Origin: Dehalococcoidia bacterium
GTDB taxonomy: Bacteria > Chloroflexota > Dehalococcoidia > Lucifugimonadales > Lucifugimonadaceae
Direction: 5' to 3'
NCBI GenBank assembly: GCA_009693115.1
Contig: SHXW01000005.1
Location: 16,781 to 80,780 of the forward strand
Length of the DNA stretch: 64,000 nucleotides
The position numbers and the translations under genes are program-made. Positions within the stretch are counted from its first letter, which is position 1. Each line of letters opens with the position of its first letter. The notes beneath the pieces are model-generated. The model saw only the letters and a program-made list of their open reading frames with translations, was not told the origin of the DNA and ran no database searches. Of this stretch, positions 18,100 to 27,464 are shown one piece after another.

Positions 18100-18318
18100 T
18101 TATCGGTTACTTCCGCCTTCACCAAACCTGAAGGGAGCCGCGTCTTTCTTCTTGCAAACGATTGTGGCCGTTTCGCGGTTGCCGAAGGAGTTCCACACAT
18201 CGGAAGTGCATCCAGACAGGCTTCCCATATGCCGGAGCGTGATGTAGTAGAGGACCCCAAGCGCGAGCAGGTTGGCCGCTAGCAGTGCCACGAGCACGGC
18301 CCCAAGCCTTTTTGACAT
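18100..18318 (-). CDS. Small membrane protein, hypothetical
   Basis: 72 residues. ATG 18318 has GGGAGAG upstream. One N-terminal membrane segment (roughly residues 6-27) precedes a short outside part with two Cys (GCTSDVWNSF and VCKKKDAAPF). The CKKKD.A string also occurs in the Excalibur protein encoded 1.1 kb further on, in the same orientation. I do not recognise a family. It could be a real small secreted or membrane protein; coding evidence is modest. Confidence 0.45.
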   Translation of the reverse strand: MSKRLGAVLVALLAANLLALGVLYYITLRHMGSLSGCTSDVWNSFGNRETATIVCKKKDAAPFRFGEGGSNR

Positions 18319-18834
18319 ATTGCCGTCTCTCCCACTTTGAACCCATGCCAGCGATGCTGGGCATGGTAAGGGTTCTGCGGATGGCGCGGAGCCGGTCCGC
18401 ATAGGCAGGAGGTCGGCCAGCCAGGCAGCGCGCCACGTCTCCCGCGTCTGTTGCGGTCGCTGAAGTTGGGGGCCGTCCCGACAGATCACGGAAACCGTTC
18501 TAAACCGTCAGGGGTGCCCTTAGTCTCCTGTGCGTGCGCGCTAAACCTGACGGCCTCCCCGGTGAGCCTTGTGTCTCGCTGCCTGCGGCGGCGGCGTCAC
18601 CGCGCTGCTGGACCGCCCGCGGTGCCTTCAGTGTGGGCGGGCAGAGTGACGGCGTTGACGGACCTGGGCCTGCCGCCCCTGCCGGTCTGGGCCGGTTGCG
18701 CTCGCGCGTGCTCGGCACCCCACTCGCCGGGAGTCGCGTAGGCGGGTTGTCGCTGTGGGCGATGCTCCTCGCACTAGGGCCGGGGGTAGGCGCGGCGGCG
18801 TGCATTTGGCTGTAAGTTTGGCTGTAGTAGCCAC
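18319..18834. other. Intergenic stretch, no supported gene
   Basis: About 500 bases between a small hypothetical gene and the tRNA-Pro terminator. Open frames are present on both strands but are explained by high GC content. A tandem pair of TTTGGCTGTA lies at 18805-18814 and 18817-18826. Confidence 0.4.
18805..18826. repeat. Two direct repeats of period 12 downstream of tRNA-Pro
   Basis: TTTGGCTGTA occurs twice with a 12-base period, about 55-75 bases past the 3' end of the leftward tRNA-Pro. Similar short tandem pairs follow tRNA-Ile and tRNA-Lys in this window. Confidence 0.5.
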
Positions 18835-18866
18835 AAAACAAAGGGCCGGAGAGTGACTCCGGCCCT
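18835..18866 (-). terminator. Intrinsic terminator of tRNA-Pro
   Basis: A 10-bp perfect stem AGGGCCGGAG/CTCCGGCCCT (18842-18866), followed on the minus strand by TTGTTTTG. It lies 15 bases past the tRNA 3' end. Confidence 0.75.
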
Positions 18867-18881
18867 AGTTCAGTAGCAGTT

Positions 18882-18959
<78 letters not shown>

Positions 18960-19306
18960 ATCGAAAAAGAATAGCATCGGCGCGCCCCGAACGGGCGTCT
19001 CTCTCCTGGCGAGTGAACGAGACAGGGCCGGCCGGCCTGTCTGCTCATCAGGTTGTCCCGGCCCCGGCGTCCTGAACGCATCCAGAGTACCCGGGTGGTG
19101 CGTATGTGATCTCTGGGTCCGCCTCCCACGGACTCCTCGCCAAGCCCGGAATTACGGTGGCGGCGGCAACAGGATGTGCAGTCAGGCCCCAGACCGTCCG
19201 TCTGTATAATCTGAACGAAGGTCGGAATCCGGCTCCCCGGCAGCCCCAGCGGCTGACACGTTTTCTAGTCCCGGCCAGCCGGGATTTGCGCGGATGGGAC
19301 TCCAGG

Positions 19307-20414
19307 TTGAAAGAGTTTTTCGCCCAGGCACAGGAACTCCGTCGCCGCATCTCGGAGACTGTGGGGCGTCTTTGACCTGCCCGCCGTAGAGAAGCGCACT
19401 CTTGCGCTGGATGTGGAATCGGTCGCGCCTGACTTCTGGAATGACGCTCGTCGCGCACAGGGGAAGATGCGCGAACTGGCATCTCTGAAGTCTCATGTGG
19501 AGGCGTGGCGCGGGGCGGAGCAGCAAGCGGCCTCCATTTCAGAACTCCTTGAGCTTTCGATCGCGGAGTCCGACGATTCCATCGCCGCCCAGTGCGCGCA
19601 GGACCTGGCCGCCCTGACCGCGAGGTTTGCAGAGCTGGAGTTTGACCTCCAGTTTTCCGGAGAGCACGACCGCCGACCCGCCCTGGTTTCCATCAAGCAG
19701 GGGGCTGGCGGTGTGGAGGCTCAGGACTGGGCGGAGATGCTTTTCAGGATGTACTGCCGGTGGGCCGAACGGCGCGGCTGGAAGTACGAAGTCCTGGACT
19801 ACTCCGCGGGCGAGGAGGCGGGGATCAAGGCCGCCACCGTGAAGATAGACGGCGAATATGCCTACGGCTACACCCGGGGCGAACGCGGCGTGCACAGGCT
19901 GGTGCGGCTGTCACCGTTTGACGGCGACCACCTCCGGCACACAAGTTTCGCCCTCGTGGAGGTGTTGCCCGAGCCGGACGAGCAGTCGGAGGTTTCCATA
20001 CACCCCGACGACATCAAGTTCGAAGCGTTCCGGGCGGGCGGGCACGGCGGTCAGAACGTCCAGAAGGTTTCGACGGCCGTAAGGATCACGCACATCCCGA
20101 CCGGAATCGTGGTCGCAGTGCAGAACGAGCGGTCGCAGGGGCAGAACAGGGACGTCGCCATGCGCATCCTCAAGGCGCGGTTGATTGATCTTGAAGCCCA
20201 GAAACGGGCCGATGAACGAACCAAACTCAAGGGCGAGCATGTGTCTGCCGGTTTCGGCAGACAGGTGAGAAACTATGTGCTCCACCCGTACCACCTGGTC
20301 AAGGACACTCGCTCCGGGTATGAGACATCTAACACGGGGGCAGTCCTGGACGGGGACATAGACGACATGCTCAAGGCAGGCCTGAGGGCGCAGGTGTCAT
20401 CACCCGTGGGGTGA
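19307..20414 (+). CDS. prfB: Peptide chain release factor 2, programmed +1 frameshift
   Basis: The product is about 368 residues in two frames. Frame one runs from TTG 19307 (MKEFFAQAQELRRRISETVGRL) to an in-frame TGA at 19373-19375. The site GGGG-CGT-CTT-TGA-C is the classical RF2 autoregulatory slip site. Shifting +1 at CTT gives LDLPAVEKRTLALDVESVAPDFWND, joining the frame that continues to 20414. The long frame has the SPF codon-recognition tripeptide (RLSPFDGD) and the GGQ catalytic motif (AGGHGGQNVQ). RF2 releases peptides at UGA and UAA, and low RF2 raises frameshifting. The TTG start is my inference from RF2 length; upstream in-frame codons do not look coding. Confidence 0.93.
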
Positions 20415-20566
20415 ACACATGGGCCCGCCCCAAACCTGCCGGTCAGCCGTGTTCGTATACAAGGACAGCCAATGTTTCAGGTGGCGTAGAGTACCGAAGG
20501 GCAAGCGGCCTGATAAGTCAGGCCCGAGCGGGCCGGTGCAGCCCGCACAAGAGAGGGCACGGAAAC

Positions 20567-22261
20567 ATGCGAAGGCTCCTGGTGATCCTGGTGACAACTC
20601 TTGCAGCCGGGCTCGTCGCGTCCTGCGGCGGCGGCGCAAAAGATACTCCAGCGCCAACCACAACCCCTCCTCCAGCGCGGGCCACGCCGCCGGGAATCGC
20701 TCCAGACCTCCAGAAGAAAACTGGCGCACTCCCGGCTGGGACTGAACCGCCGACAGGCGGCACGCTCAGGCTCTTGTGGTCTGACCCTCCCACCCTTGAC
20801 CCCGCTCTCGTGTCAGACACGACTTCAGCCGGGATCATTGTCGAAGCCTTTAACGGCCTCGTGGCGCTGAACACGGATCTGCAGATCGTCCCGGAACTGG
20901 CCGAGTCGTGGACCATTTCGGGCGGCGGCACCATCTATGAGTTCAAGCTCCGCAAGGACATCAAGTTCTCCAACGGCGACCCCATCACAGCCAGCGACTT
21001 CAAGTATTCGCTGGAGCGGGCGCTGCACCCGGACACCGAGTCATCTGTCTCGGAGATATACCTCGGCGACATAGTGGGCGCCAAGGGTGTCATTGACGGC
21101 CGCGGCAAGGTGACGAATGTTGCGGGCATAGAGGCGGTGGACGACCGCACGCTGCGACTGACCATCGACTCCCCGAAGGCGTACTTCCTCGCCAAGCTGA
21201 CCTACCCGACGGCCTTTGTGGTGAGCAAGCGGAATGTGACACAGAGCGGTCAGAAGTGGACCGAGAAACCGGTTTCAAGCGGCCCGTTCGTGATAAGCGA
21301 ATACAAGATCGGCCAGCGCATCACTCTGAGCCGCAATGACAGCTACTGGGGCCGGAAGCCGTACCTGGACAAGGTGGTGCTGAACCTTGCGGGCGGCCAG
21401 GCCATGGCCATGTATGAGAACGACGAGGTTGACTTGACAGGTGTGGGCCTCGCGGACCTCGAACGCGTGCAGGACCCTTCCGAACCGCTGAACAAGGACC
21501 TGGTCACCATCCCGCCGAGCTTCAGCATCTCGTACGTTGGCTTCCACATCTCCAAGCCTCCGTTTGATGACCCCAAGTTCCGCCAGGCGTTGAACCACGC
21601 CGTGAACAAGGAGCTCATCGCCGAGCAGGTGTACTCGAACCTTGTCATCCCGGCATACGGGATAATCCCGCCGAACTTCCCAGGGTTTTCGGACAAGACC
21701 CAGGGCCTGAAGTTCGATCCAGACAAAGCGAAGCAACTCCTCTCGGAATCCAAATACGCAGACAAGGCCACACGCCCGCGCATCATCGTCACCATCCCCG
21801 GCACCGGCGGTTCGCCGTCGCTCGACATAGAGGTCCTAGCGGATATGTGGAAGCGTGTGCTGGATGTAGACATTGAAATACAGCAGGTGGAGTGGGCGAC
21901 CTACCTCCAGGACCTCAACCGCAGACGGCTGCAGGTATGGGGCGGCCTGGGCTGGGAGGCCGATTACCCGGACCCCCAGGACTTTATTGACATCCTCTTC
22001 TACTCCGAAAGCGCGGGGAACCACGGCCTTTACAAAGACGCTCTCGTTGACGCCAATGTGCTGGCAGCGCGGACCGAACAGGACGTGAGGAAGCGAGTGC
22101 AGCTTTACAACGAGGCGGAACAGAGAATCCTGAACAGCGCGGCATGGCTCCCGCTCTGGTTCGACACTGACAGCAAGGCCCTCATCAAGCCGTGGGTGAA
22201 GAACTACAGGTTCACGCCGATCATCGTCGAGAAGTACAGGGACGTTTACATCCTGAAATAG
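20567..22261 (+). CDS. ABC transporter substrate-binding lipoprotein, peptide family (SBP_bac_5)
   Basis: 564 residues from ATG 20567 with GAGAGGG upstream. Signal peptide MRRLLVILVTTLAAGLVASC with the lipobox Cys at residue 20, then a Pro/Thr linker. The mature protein shows the DppA/OppA pattern: GGTLRLLWSDPPTLDPAL, PELAESWTISGGGTIYEFKLRKDIKFSNGDPITASDFKYSLER and FRQALNHAVNKELI. It captures peptides or similar solutes outside the membrane. The two permease genes follow in the same direction; a perfect hairpin separates it from them and may reduce downstream expression. Confidence 0.92.
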   Translation: MRRLLVILVTTLAAGLVASCGGGAKDTPAPTTTPPPARATPPGIAPDLQKKTGALPAGTEPPTGGTLRLLWSDPPTLDPALVSDTTSAGIIVEAFNGLVALNTDLQIVPELAESWTISGGGTIYEFKLRKDIKFSNGDPITASDFKYSLERALHPDTESSVSEIYLGDIVGAKGVIDGRGKVTNVAGIEAVDDRTLRLTIDSPKAYFLAKLTYPTAFVVSKRNVTQSGQKWTEKPVSSGPFVISEYKIGQRITLSRNDSYWGRKPYLDKVVLNLAGGQAMAMYENDEVDLTGVGLADLERVQDPSEPLNKDLVTIPPSFSISYVGFHISKPPFDDPKFRQALNHAVNKELIAEQVYSNLVIPAYGIIPPNFPGFSDKTQGLKFDPDKAKQLLSESKYADKATRPRIIVTIPGTGGSPSLDIEVLADMWKRVLDVDIEIQQVEWATYLQDLNRRRLQVWGGLGWEADYPDPQDFIDILFYSESAGNHGLYKDALVDANVLAARTEQDVRKRVQLYNEAEQRILNSAAWLPLWFDTDSKALIKPWVKNYRFTPIIVEKYRDVYILK

Positions 22262-22322
22262 GTCGCGGCCCCGATCCATGCTGGCCGGGCCGCCGACCGG
22301 GAACCGGGGCGACAGTGACTTC

Positions 22323-22346
22323 AGGGGCGATGCACGCATCGCCCCT
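22323..22346 (+). terminator. Intercistronic hairpin between binding protein and permease genes
   Basis: AGGGGCGATG cacg CATCGCCCCT is a perfect 10-bp stem with a 4-base loop, followed by GCGTTGTT, a weak T-tract. It may be a partial terminator or an mRNA-stabilising hairpin that sets binding protein above permease levels. Confidence 0.55.
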
Positions 22347-22424
22347 GCGTTGTTCCGGCCGCGGCGTGTGTTTAAGTCGCAGACACCCTTGACATCAGCG
22401 GCTTTTCGCTGGAAAGTCCCTCGC

Positions 22425-23354
22425 ATGCTGGCATACATCGCGCGCCGTCTGCTGTGGACGCCGTTTCTTCTGATATTCGTTTCGCTCTTTGTCTTCACCC
22501 TCGGCCTCTACGGGCCGGGGGACCCGGTCGAGGTGCGGCTGGGCCAGAACTACACGCCCGAACGCGCCGAACGCCTGCGCGATCAACTCGGCCTGAACGA
22601 CTCCTTCTTCACGCAGTACGTCCGCTATGTCAGCAATGCTCTCAAGGGTGATTTCGGGGAGAGTCTCAGGTTTCAGGGCCAGAAGGTCACGCAGATCCTC
22701 GGCCCCAAGATATGGGTCAGCGTCCAACTGAACGTGATTGCCTTCGCCATCAGCCTGGGGGTCGGCCTGCCGCTCGGCTTTTACGTGGCGAAGAGGCAGG
22801 GTTCCTGGCAGGATCCGGTGGTCGTGCTCACAGCCCTGGTTCTTTATGCGCTGCCCGTGTTTATTACTGCGCCGTTCCTGGTCTGGATATTCGCCCTTGA
22901 GCTTCACTGGGTGCCCACGGCAGGGTGGGGCGGGTTCCTGGACAAGCGCATCATCCTCCCGGCGGTAGTGATCGGGATACCGGGGATAGCCGTGTTCGTC
23001 AGGCTGATGCGGGCCAGCACACTGGACATACTGGGCCAGGACTACATCCGCACGGCGAGGGCCAAGGGCCTGTCTGAGTTCACGGTGAACGCACGCCACA
23101 CCGGGCGCAACGCGCTCCTGCCGATAGTGACGGTGACGTTCTTTTCACTCGCCGGCCTGCTGGGCGGCGCTTTGGTCGTCGAACTGATTTTCGGAGTGCC
23201 GGGCGTCGGCAGGTTGTCGCTCGAGGCAATAACCGCGCGCGACTACAACGTAGTGATGGCGCTGACGATCATGGGCGCCACGGCTCTCGTCGTGGCCAAC
23301 CTGCTCATGGACATCGCGTACACGGTGGTTGACCCGCGGATCAGGCTGCAATAG
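22425..23354 (+). CDS. ABC transporter permease, DppB/OppB type
   Basis: 309 residues from ATG 22425. N-terminal MLAYIARRLLWTPFLLIFVSLFVF is the usual first helix; about six membrane segments follow. GLSEFTVNARHTGRNALLPIVT carries the EAA-like loop that contacts the ATPase, and ELIFGVPGVGRLSLEAI is the family C-terminal motif. It forms a membrane heterodimer with the next gene's product. The 8-base gap to the following permease indicates one operon. Confidence 0.93.
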   Translation: MLAYIARRLLWTPFLLIFVSLFVFTLGLYGPGDPVEVRLGQNYTPERAERLRDQLGLNDSFFTQYVRYVSNALKGDFGESLRFQGQKVTQILGPKIWVSVQLNVIAFAISLGVGLPLGFYVAKRQGSWQDPVVVLTALVLYALPVFITAPFLVWIFALELHWVPTAGWGGFLDKRIILPAVVIGIPGIAVFVRLMRASTLDILGQDYIRTARAKGLSEFTVNARHTGRNALLPIVTVTFFSLAGLLGGALVVELIFGVPGVGRLSLEAITARDYNVVMALTIMGATALVVANLLMDIAYTVVDPRIRLQ

Positions 23355-23362
23355 GCGGATAG

Positions 23363-24349
23363 ATGACAGAGGCGGCGGCGACAATACCTGCATCAGGCCG
23401 GACGGCAAAGGGCGATGGCCCGCTCGCGGTCGCATGGCGGCGCCTGAAAAAGAAGCGCCTGGCGATGGCCGCGGTGGTGATCCTCGTCATCCTGTATGCC
23501 GCCGGGATATTCGCGCCGCTCGTCGCCACGCACCACTACGCCCAGACTGACCTGACGCAGACGCAGAAGGCGCCGAGCGGCAAACACTGGTTCGGCACGG
23601 ACCGGCTGGGCCGCGACCTCTACTCACGCGTTCTGTACAGCGTCCAGACGACGGCGATCATCACCATCATCACCGTGCTTTCGGGCAGCCTTGTTCTGGG
23701 CGTGTCTCTGGGCCTGGTCGGAGGATATTTCCGCGGCTGGATAGACACCGTCCTGTCCCGCGTGGGAGAGCTGATCTCTTCATTCCCAGACATATTGTTG
23801 ATACTGCTTCTGGCGGCGACTCTCAGGCCGCGCTTCCTGGGAATCGCACGCTGGGTGGAGGACACATGGGGCTTGAAGGGCATGGTGGCATCAGGCGTGG
23901 TGGACTTCGTGATGCTGGCGGTCGTGTTCCTGCCAATGAGCTGGTTCGGCACGTTCAGGCTGGTGCGCGGACAGGTCCTGGCAGTGCGCGAAGCTGATTT
24001 TGTTCAAGCCGCGAAGGCCACCGGCGCGTCCACCAGGCGCGTGCTGTTCACACACGTCCTGCCGAACGTCATAGGCCCGATCATCGTGTCGGCGTCGTTC
24101 GGGGTGGGCGCGATAGCCGGTTCCGAGGCGCTGTTGAGCTTCATCGGCCTGGGCGTGCAACCGCCGCGCCCGAGCCTGGGCACGATGCTGTCTGACGTGA
24201 ACCTGCGCTCTTCGGGGGCCGGGGTGTCAATACTGCGGGATCACCCGGAACAGCTGATATTCCCAGCGCTTGCCGTCTGGCTGTTCATCTTCTGCTGGAG
24301 CCTCCTCGGAGACGCGCTGACGGACGTCTTCAACCCGAAGTCAAAATAG
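23363..24349 (+). CDS. ABC transporter permease, DppC/OppC type
   Basis: 328 residues. An N-terminal OppC_N segment (WRRLKKKRLAMAAVVILVI) and HWFGTDRLGRDLYSRVLY precede the BPD_transp_1 domain. The coupling loop is ATGASTRRVLFTHVLPNV, and the end AIAGSEALLSFIGLGVQPPRPSLG is the DppC signature. Partner of the upstream permease. No dppD/dppF-type ATPase gene follows; the next gene is convergent, so the energising ATPases must be encoded elsewhere. Confidence 0.93.
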   Translation: MTEAAATIPASGRTAKGDGPLAVAWRRLKKKRLAMAAVVILVILYAAGIFAPLVATHHYAQTDLTQTQKAPSGKHWFGTDRLGRDLYSRVLYSVQTTAIITIITVLSGSLVLGVSLGLVGGYFRGWIDTVLSRVGELISSFPDILLILLLAATLRPRFLGIARWVEDTWGLKGMVASGVVDFVMLAVVFLPMSWFGTFRLVRGQVLAVREADFVQAAKATGASTRRVLFTHVLPNVIGPIIVSASFGVGAIAGSEALLSFIGLGVQPPRPSLGTMLSDVNLRSSGAGVSILRDHPEQLIFPALAVWLFIFCWSLLGDALTDVFNPKSK

Positions 24350-24384
24350 GCTCCTCTGGCCCTCCCGCCACGGGTAACAGGCGC

Positions 24385-25473
24385 TCAGCGCAAGGGCGGG
24401 GGCGTGCCGCGGCGGTCCGCCATGGTGCGCGGCATGAGGTCATGGCGGGTCTCGTGTCCGTCGAAGAAGCGCTTCAACTCACCAACCATGAGTTCGAAGA
24501 AGCGTGTGCGCGAACGCTCCGTGACGCCGGCGATGTGGGGTGTCAGGAATACGTTCTCCATGTGGCGCACCGGCGAGTCCTGCGGCACCGGCTCGGGGTT
24601 GAACACGTCCAGACAGGCGACGACGTCCTTTTTCTGGAGGCGCTCGATCAGGGCGTCCGTCTGCATGATCGCCCCGCGGGAGACATTGACGAAGACGGCG
24701 CCCGGCCTGAGCAACCCGAACTCGCGACGGCCGAGCATGCCCTTCGTCGCTGGCGTGAGAGGCGCGAGGCAGACGACCACATCCGGCAGGGAGAGGGCCA
24801 TGTCGAGAGATGTCAGCGTAAAGCCGTATATGTCCGCAACTTCCCTCGGGATGTACGGGTCATGGACCAGCACCGTGCAACCGAACGGCTTGAGGTATTC
24901 GAGGAGCCTCCTCCCGATGTGGCCGCAGCCGATCAGACCCACGGTCTTGCCTGTGAGTTCGCCACGGAGGAAGCCGGGGTCGGCCCTGCGCTCCGCTTCA
25001 TCTGCCCACCAGCCTCCGGCGATGATCTTCCGGAAATGCGCCCCGGCGTTTCGGAGGCCGATCATCATCATGGCGAGCGCCCACTCGGAGACCGGGTATG
25101 AGGATCCGTGGGTGGTGTCCAGAACCTTGACGCCGCGGGCGGCCGCGGCTTCCACGTCGATGCGCTGCGCGAAGCGGTCACCTTCGAGTTCACCGATCAC
25201 CCTGAGCCGGTGCGCGGCGGCCAGCACGCGGTCTGTCACGCGCGGAGAGCCGTGGCAAACGATGAGGGCGTCCGACCTCTGGCAGAGAGCGGTGAACCGG
25301 GCATCCACATCAGGGCTGACAACTGGCGGCGCGTCCCACGAGGACGCCTCGTTGAACTCCTCCCAGTGGAAGTCAGCAAATGCGTTGAGCCTCGCCATGT
25401 CCGCGGCGCCGAGGTAGATGTCTCGGACTTCACGGTTGCTCGCGAGTGAGACGAGGGGTCTTGTTGCTGGCAT
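24385..25473 (-). CDS. D-isomer-specific 2-hydroxyacid dehydrogenase
   Basis: 362 residues. The Rossmann motif TVGLIGCGHIGRRLLEYLKPFG lies near residue 180. CLAPLTPATKGMLGRREF, VNVSRGAIMQTDALIERL (catalytic Arg region) and LTPHIAGVTERSRTRFFEL (catalytic His with the preceding Glu) are standard. It uses NAD(P)H to interconvert a 2-keto acid and a D-2-hydroxy acid; sequence does not tell 3-phosphoglycerate from other substrates. It lacks an ACT domain, so a serine-pathway role is unlikely. Convergent with the ABC operon and divergent from the GGT-like gene. Confidence 0.88.
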   Translation of the reverse strand: MPATRPLVSLASNREVRDIYLGAADMARLNAFADFHWEEFNEASSWDAPPVVSPDVDARFTALCQRSDALIVCHGSPRVTDRVLAAAHRLRVIGELEGDRFAQRIDVEAAAARGVKVLDTTHGSSYPVSEWALAMMMIGLRNAGAHFRKIIAGGWWADEAERRADPGFLRGELTGKTVGLIGCGHIGRRLLEYLKPFGCTVLVHDPYIPREVADIYGFTLTSLDMALSLPDVVVCLAPLTPATKGMLGRREFGLLRPGAVFVNVSRGAIMQTDALIERLQKKDVVACLDVFNPEPVPQDSPVRHMENVFLTPHIAGVTERSRTRFFELMVGELKRFFDGHETRHDLMPRTMADRRGTPPPLR

Positions 25474-25672
25474 GTGAGACGGGACGCTCCTTGTCTGTAT
25501 GGTGCGGGCGGCATCCGGACGGTTGCCGGACGGGGTTGGTGGATAGTGGATACAGGCTCGCGCAAGGCGGGGCCTGTGGCTACGGCGCAGCGCCGGTTTG
25601 TTAGGATGGCCCGACTGGCCTGATCACGTTCCGCAGGGCTGTTGGTTCATAGCGCAGTCTGGAGCCTTCTCC

Positions 25673-27286
25673 ATGAGTTTCTTCAAGTCACGGCGTTCAT
25701 CAGTGGTGGCGCGCCGGGGCGTAGTCGCCACGAGCCAGCCCCTTGCCGCCCAGGCGGGGCTGAAGATGCTCATGGACGGCGGCAACGCCGTTGACGCCGC
25801 GGTGGCCGCTGCGGCCGCGCTGAACGTCGTCGAGCCCGGCTCGACGGGTATCGGCGGAGACATGTTCGCGCTGATCTGGTCCAGCGGTGAAAAGAAGGTC
25901 ATCGCGCTCAACGGCTCGGGCCGGTCGGGCGCGGCGGCGAACGTCGATGACGTGCGCAAGCGCGGCTACAAGGCAATCCCCAAGACCGGCAAGGACGCTG
26001 CCCTGTCCGTATCTGTGCCGGGTACGGTTGACGGCTGGGACACCGCACTCAAGGTCTGCGGCAGGATGACGCTGAAAGAGACGCTCCAGCCGGCGATTGA
26101 CTTCGCCATCAACGGGTATGGCGTGTCCGACATCATTGGCAACCGCTGGTCCCAGGTGGAGGCCAAGCTCAATGAGAGGCCGTCTGGCAAGGAGATGCTC
26201 CTGGACGGACGCGCCCCGCGCTACGGCGAGGTGATGAAACTACCGACACTCGGCAAGACGCTCCAGATGATCGCAGAAGGTGGCCGGGACGCCTTCTACA
26301 AGGGCAAGGTCGCCTCGGCGATCGCTGGTTTCGTACAGAAGGAGGGCGGCTGGCTCACGACCAAGGACCTGGCCGCGCACCACTCCGACTGGGACAAGCC
26401 GATTTCGACCAAGTACCGGGACACGACGGTGTGGGAGTGCCCGCCGAACGGCCAGGGAATCGCTGCGCTCGTGGCCTTGAATATCGCGGAAGGGTTTGAC
26501 ATCGCCGACATGGGCTTCCAGTCTGCCGACACCTATCACCACCTGATCGAGTCCATGCGCCTGGGCTTCGCCGACGCCTTGCAATACGTGGCGGACCCGC
26601 GAGCGGCGGAGGTACCGATAGGCCCGCTGCTTTCCAAGCAGTACGCGAAGCGCCGGCGCGGTCTGATCCGGCGCAGCGCTGCCATGCCGGAGGTGTCCTA
26701 CGGGGATCCCATGGGCGGCGCTGACACGGTGTATGTGACCGCCGTGGACGGCGAAGGCAACGCCTGCTCTCTCATCAACTCGCTTTATGAAGGGTTCGGG
26801 TCGGGGCTGGTGGTGCCCGGGTACGGGATCGCGCTCCAGAACCGTGGCTCGCTGTTCTCCTTCGACCCCAAGCACCCGAACTATCTTGAAGGGAACAAGC
26901 GGCCCTATCACACGATCATCCCGGCGATGGCGACGCGGGACAACGAGATGTGGCTTTCCTTCGGGGTCATGGGCGGGTTCCAGCAGCCGCAGGGTCACAT
27001 GCAGGTAATCGTGAACATGGTGGACTTCAAACTGGACTCGCAGCAGGCGTTGGACGCGCTGCGGTTCCGGGTGGACGTGGAAGGGACGGGGACGGTCGTC
27101 CTCGAAGAGGATGTGGCGGACGATATCGTGAAGGAACTGAAACGCCGGGGCCACAAGGTGCAGCTGGTGTCGGGCTACGAACGGTCCGGCATGGGCGGCG
27201 GACAGGTGATTTCACGCGACCCGGAGACGGGTGTGCTGACCGGGGGCTCGGAGCCGCGCAAGGATGGCGCCGCCGTGGGGTGGTAG
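25673..27286 (+). CDS. Gamma-glutamyltransferase family protein (YwrD-like Ntn hydrolase)
   Basis: 537 residues from ATG 25673. It is an autoprocessing Ntn-hydrolase. The large-subunit start GVVATSQPLAAQAGLKMLMDGGNAVDAAVAA and EPGSTGIGGDMFALIW are typical. The probable cleavage site and nucleophile are the Thr of GGADTVYVTAVDGEGNACSLI (about residue 352), close to YwrD and related transferase-like proteins rather than classical Ggt with TTHLS. No export signal is apparent, so it is probably cytosolic, unlike E. coli Ggt. Substrates could be gamma-glutamyl compounds or other amides. Confidence 0.87.
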   Translation: MSFFKSRRSSVVARRGVVATSQPLAAQAGLKMLMDGGNAVDAAVAAAAALNVVEPGSTGIGGDMFALIWSSGEKKVIALNGSGRSGAAANVDDVRKRGYKAIPKTGKDAALSVSVPGTVDGWDTALKVCGRMTLKETLQPAIDFAINGYGVSDIIGNRWSQVEAKLNERPSGKEMLLDGRAPRYGEVMKLPTLGKTLQMIAEGGRDAFYKGKVASAIAGFVQKEGGWLTTKDLAAHHSDWDKPISTKYRDTTVWECPPNGQGIAALVALNIAEGFDIADMGFQSADTYHHLIESMRLGFADALQYVADPRAAEVPIGPLLSKQYAKRRRGLIRRSAAMPEVSYGDPMGGADTVYVTAVDGEGNACSLINSLYEGFGSGLVVPGYGIALQNRGSLFSFDPKHPNYLEGNKRPYHTIIPAMATRDNEMWLSFGVMGGFQQPQGHMQVIVNMVDFKLDSQQALDALRFRVDVEGTGTVVLEEDVADDIVKELKRRGHKVQLVSGYERSGMGGGQVISRDPETGVLTGGSEPRKDGAAVGW

Positions 27287-27464
27287 TTAGGGAAACACCT
27301 TGAACGCGCCCTCACGGCCTGCTTCAGGAGCGCTCTTTGGGAGAGCAGCGCGGCGAACTCGGGGCAAACTCAAGTTCACACTTGGCCCGGTGGTAGGATT
27401 ACCGCCGTCCCGGCCTTCGGCAACTAACCGCTGACCATTCGGACTGGACGATCAGGAGAAACAC

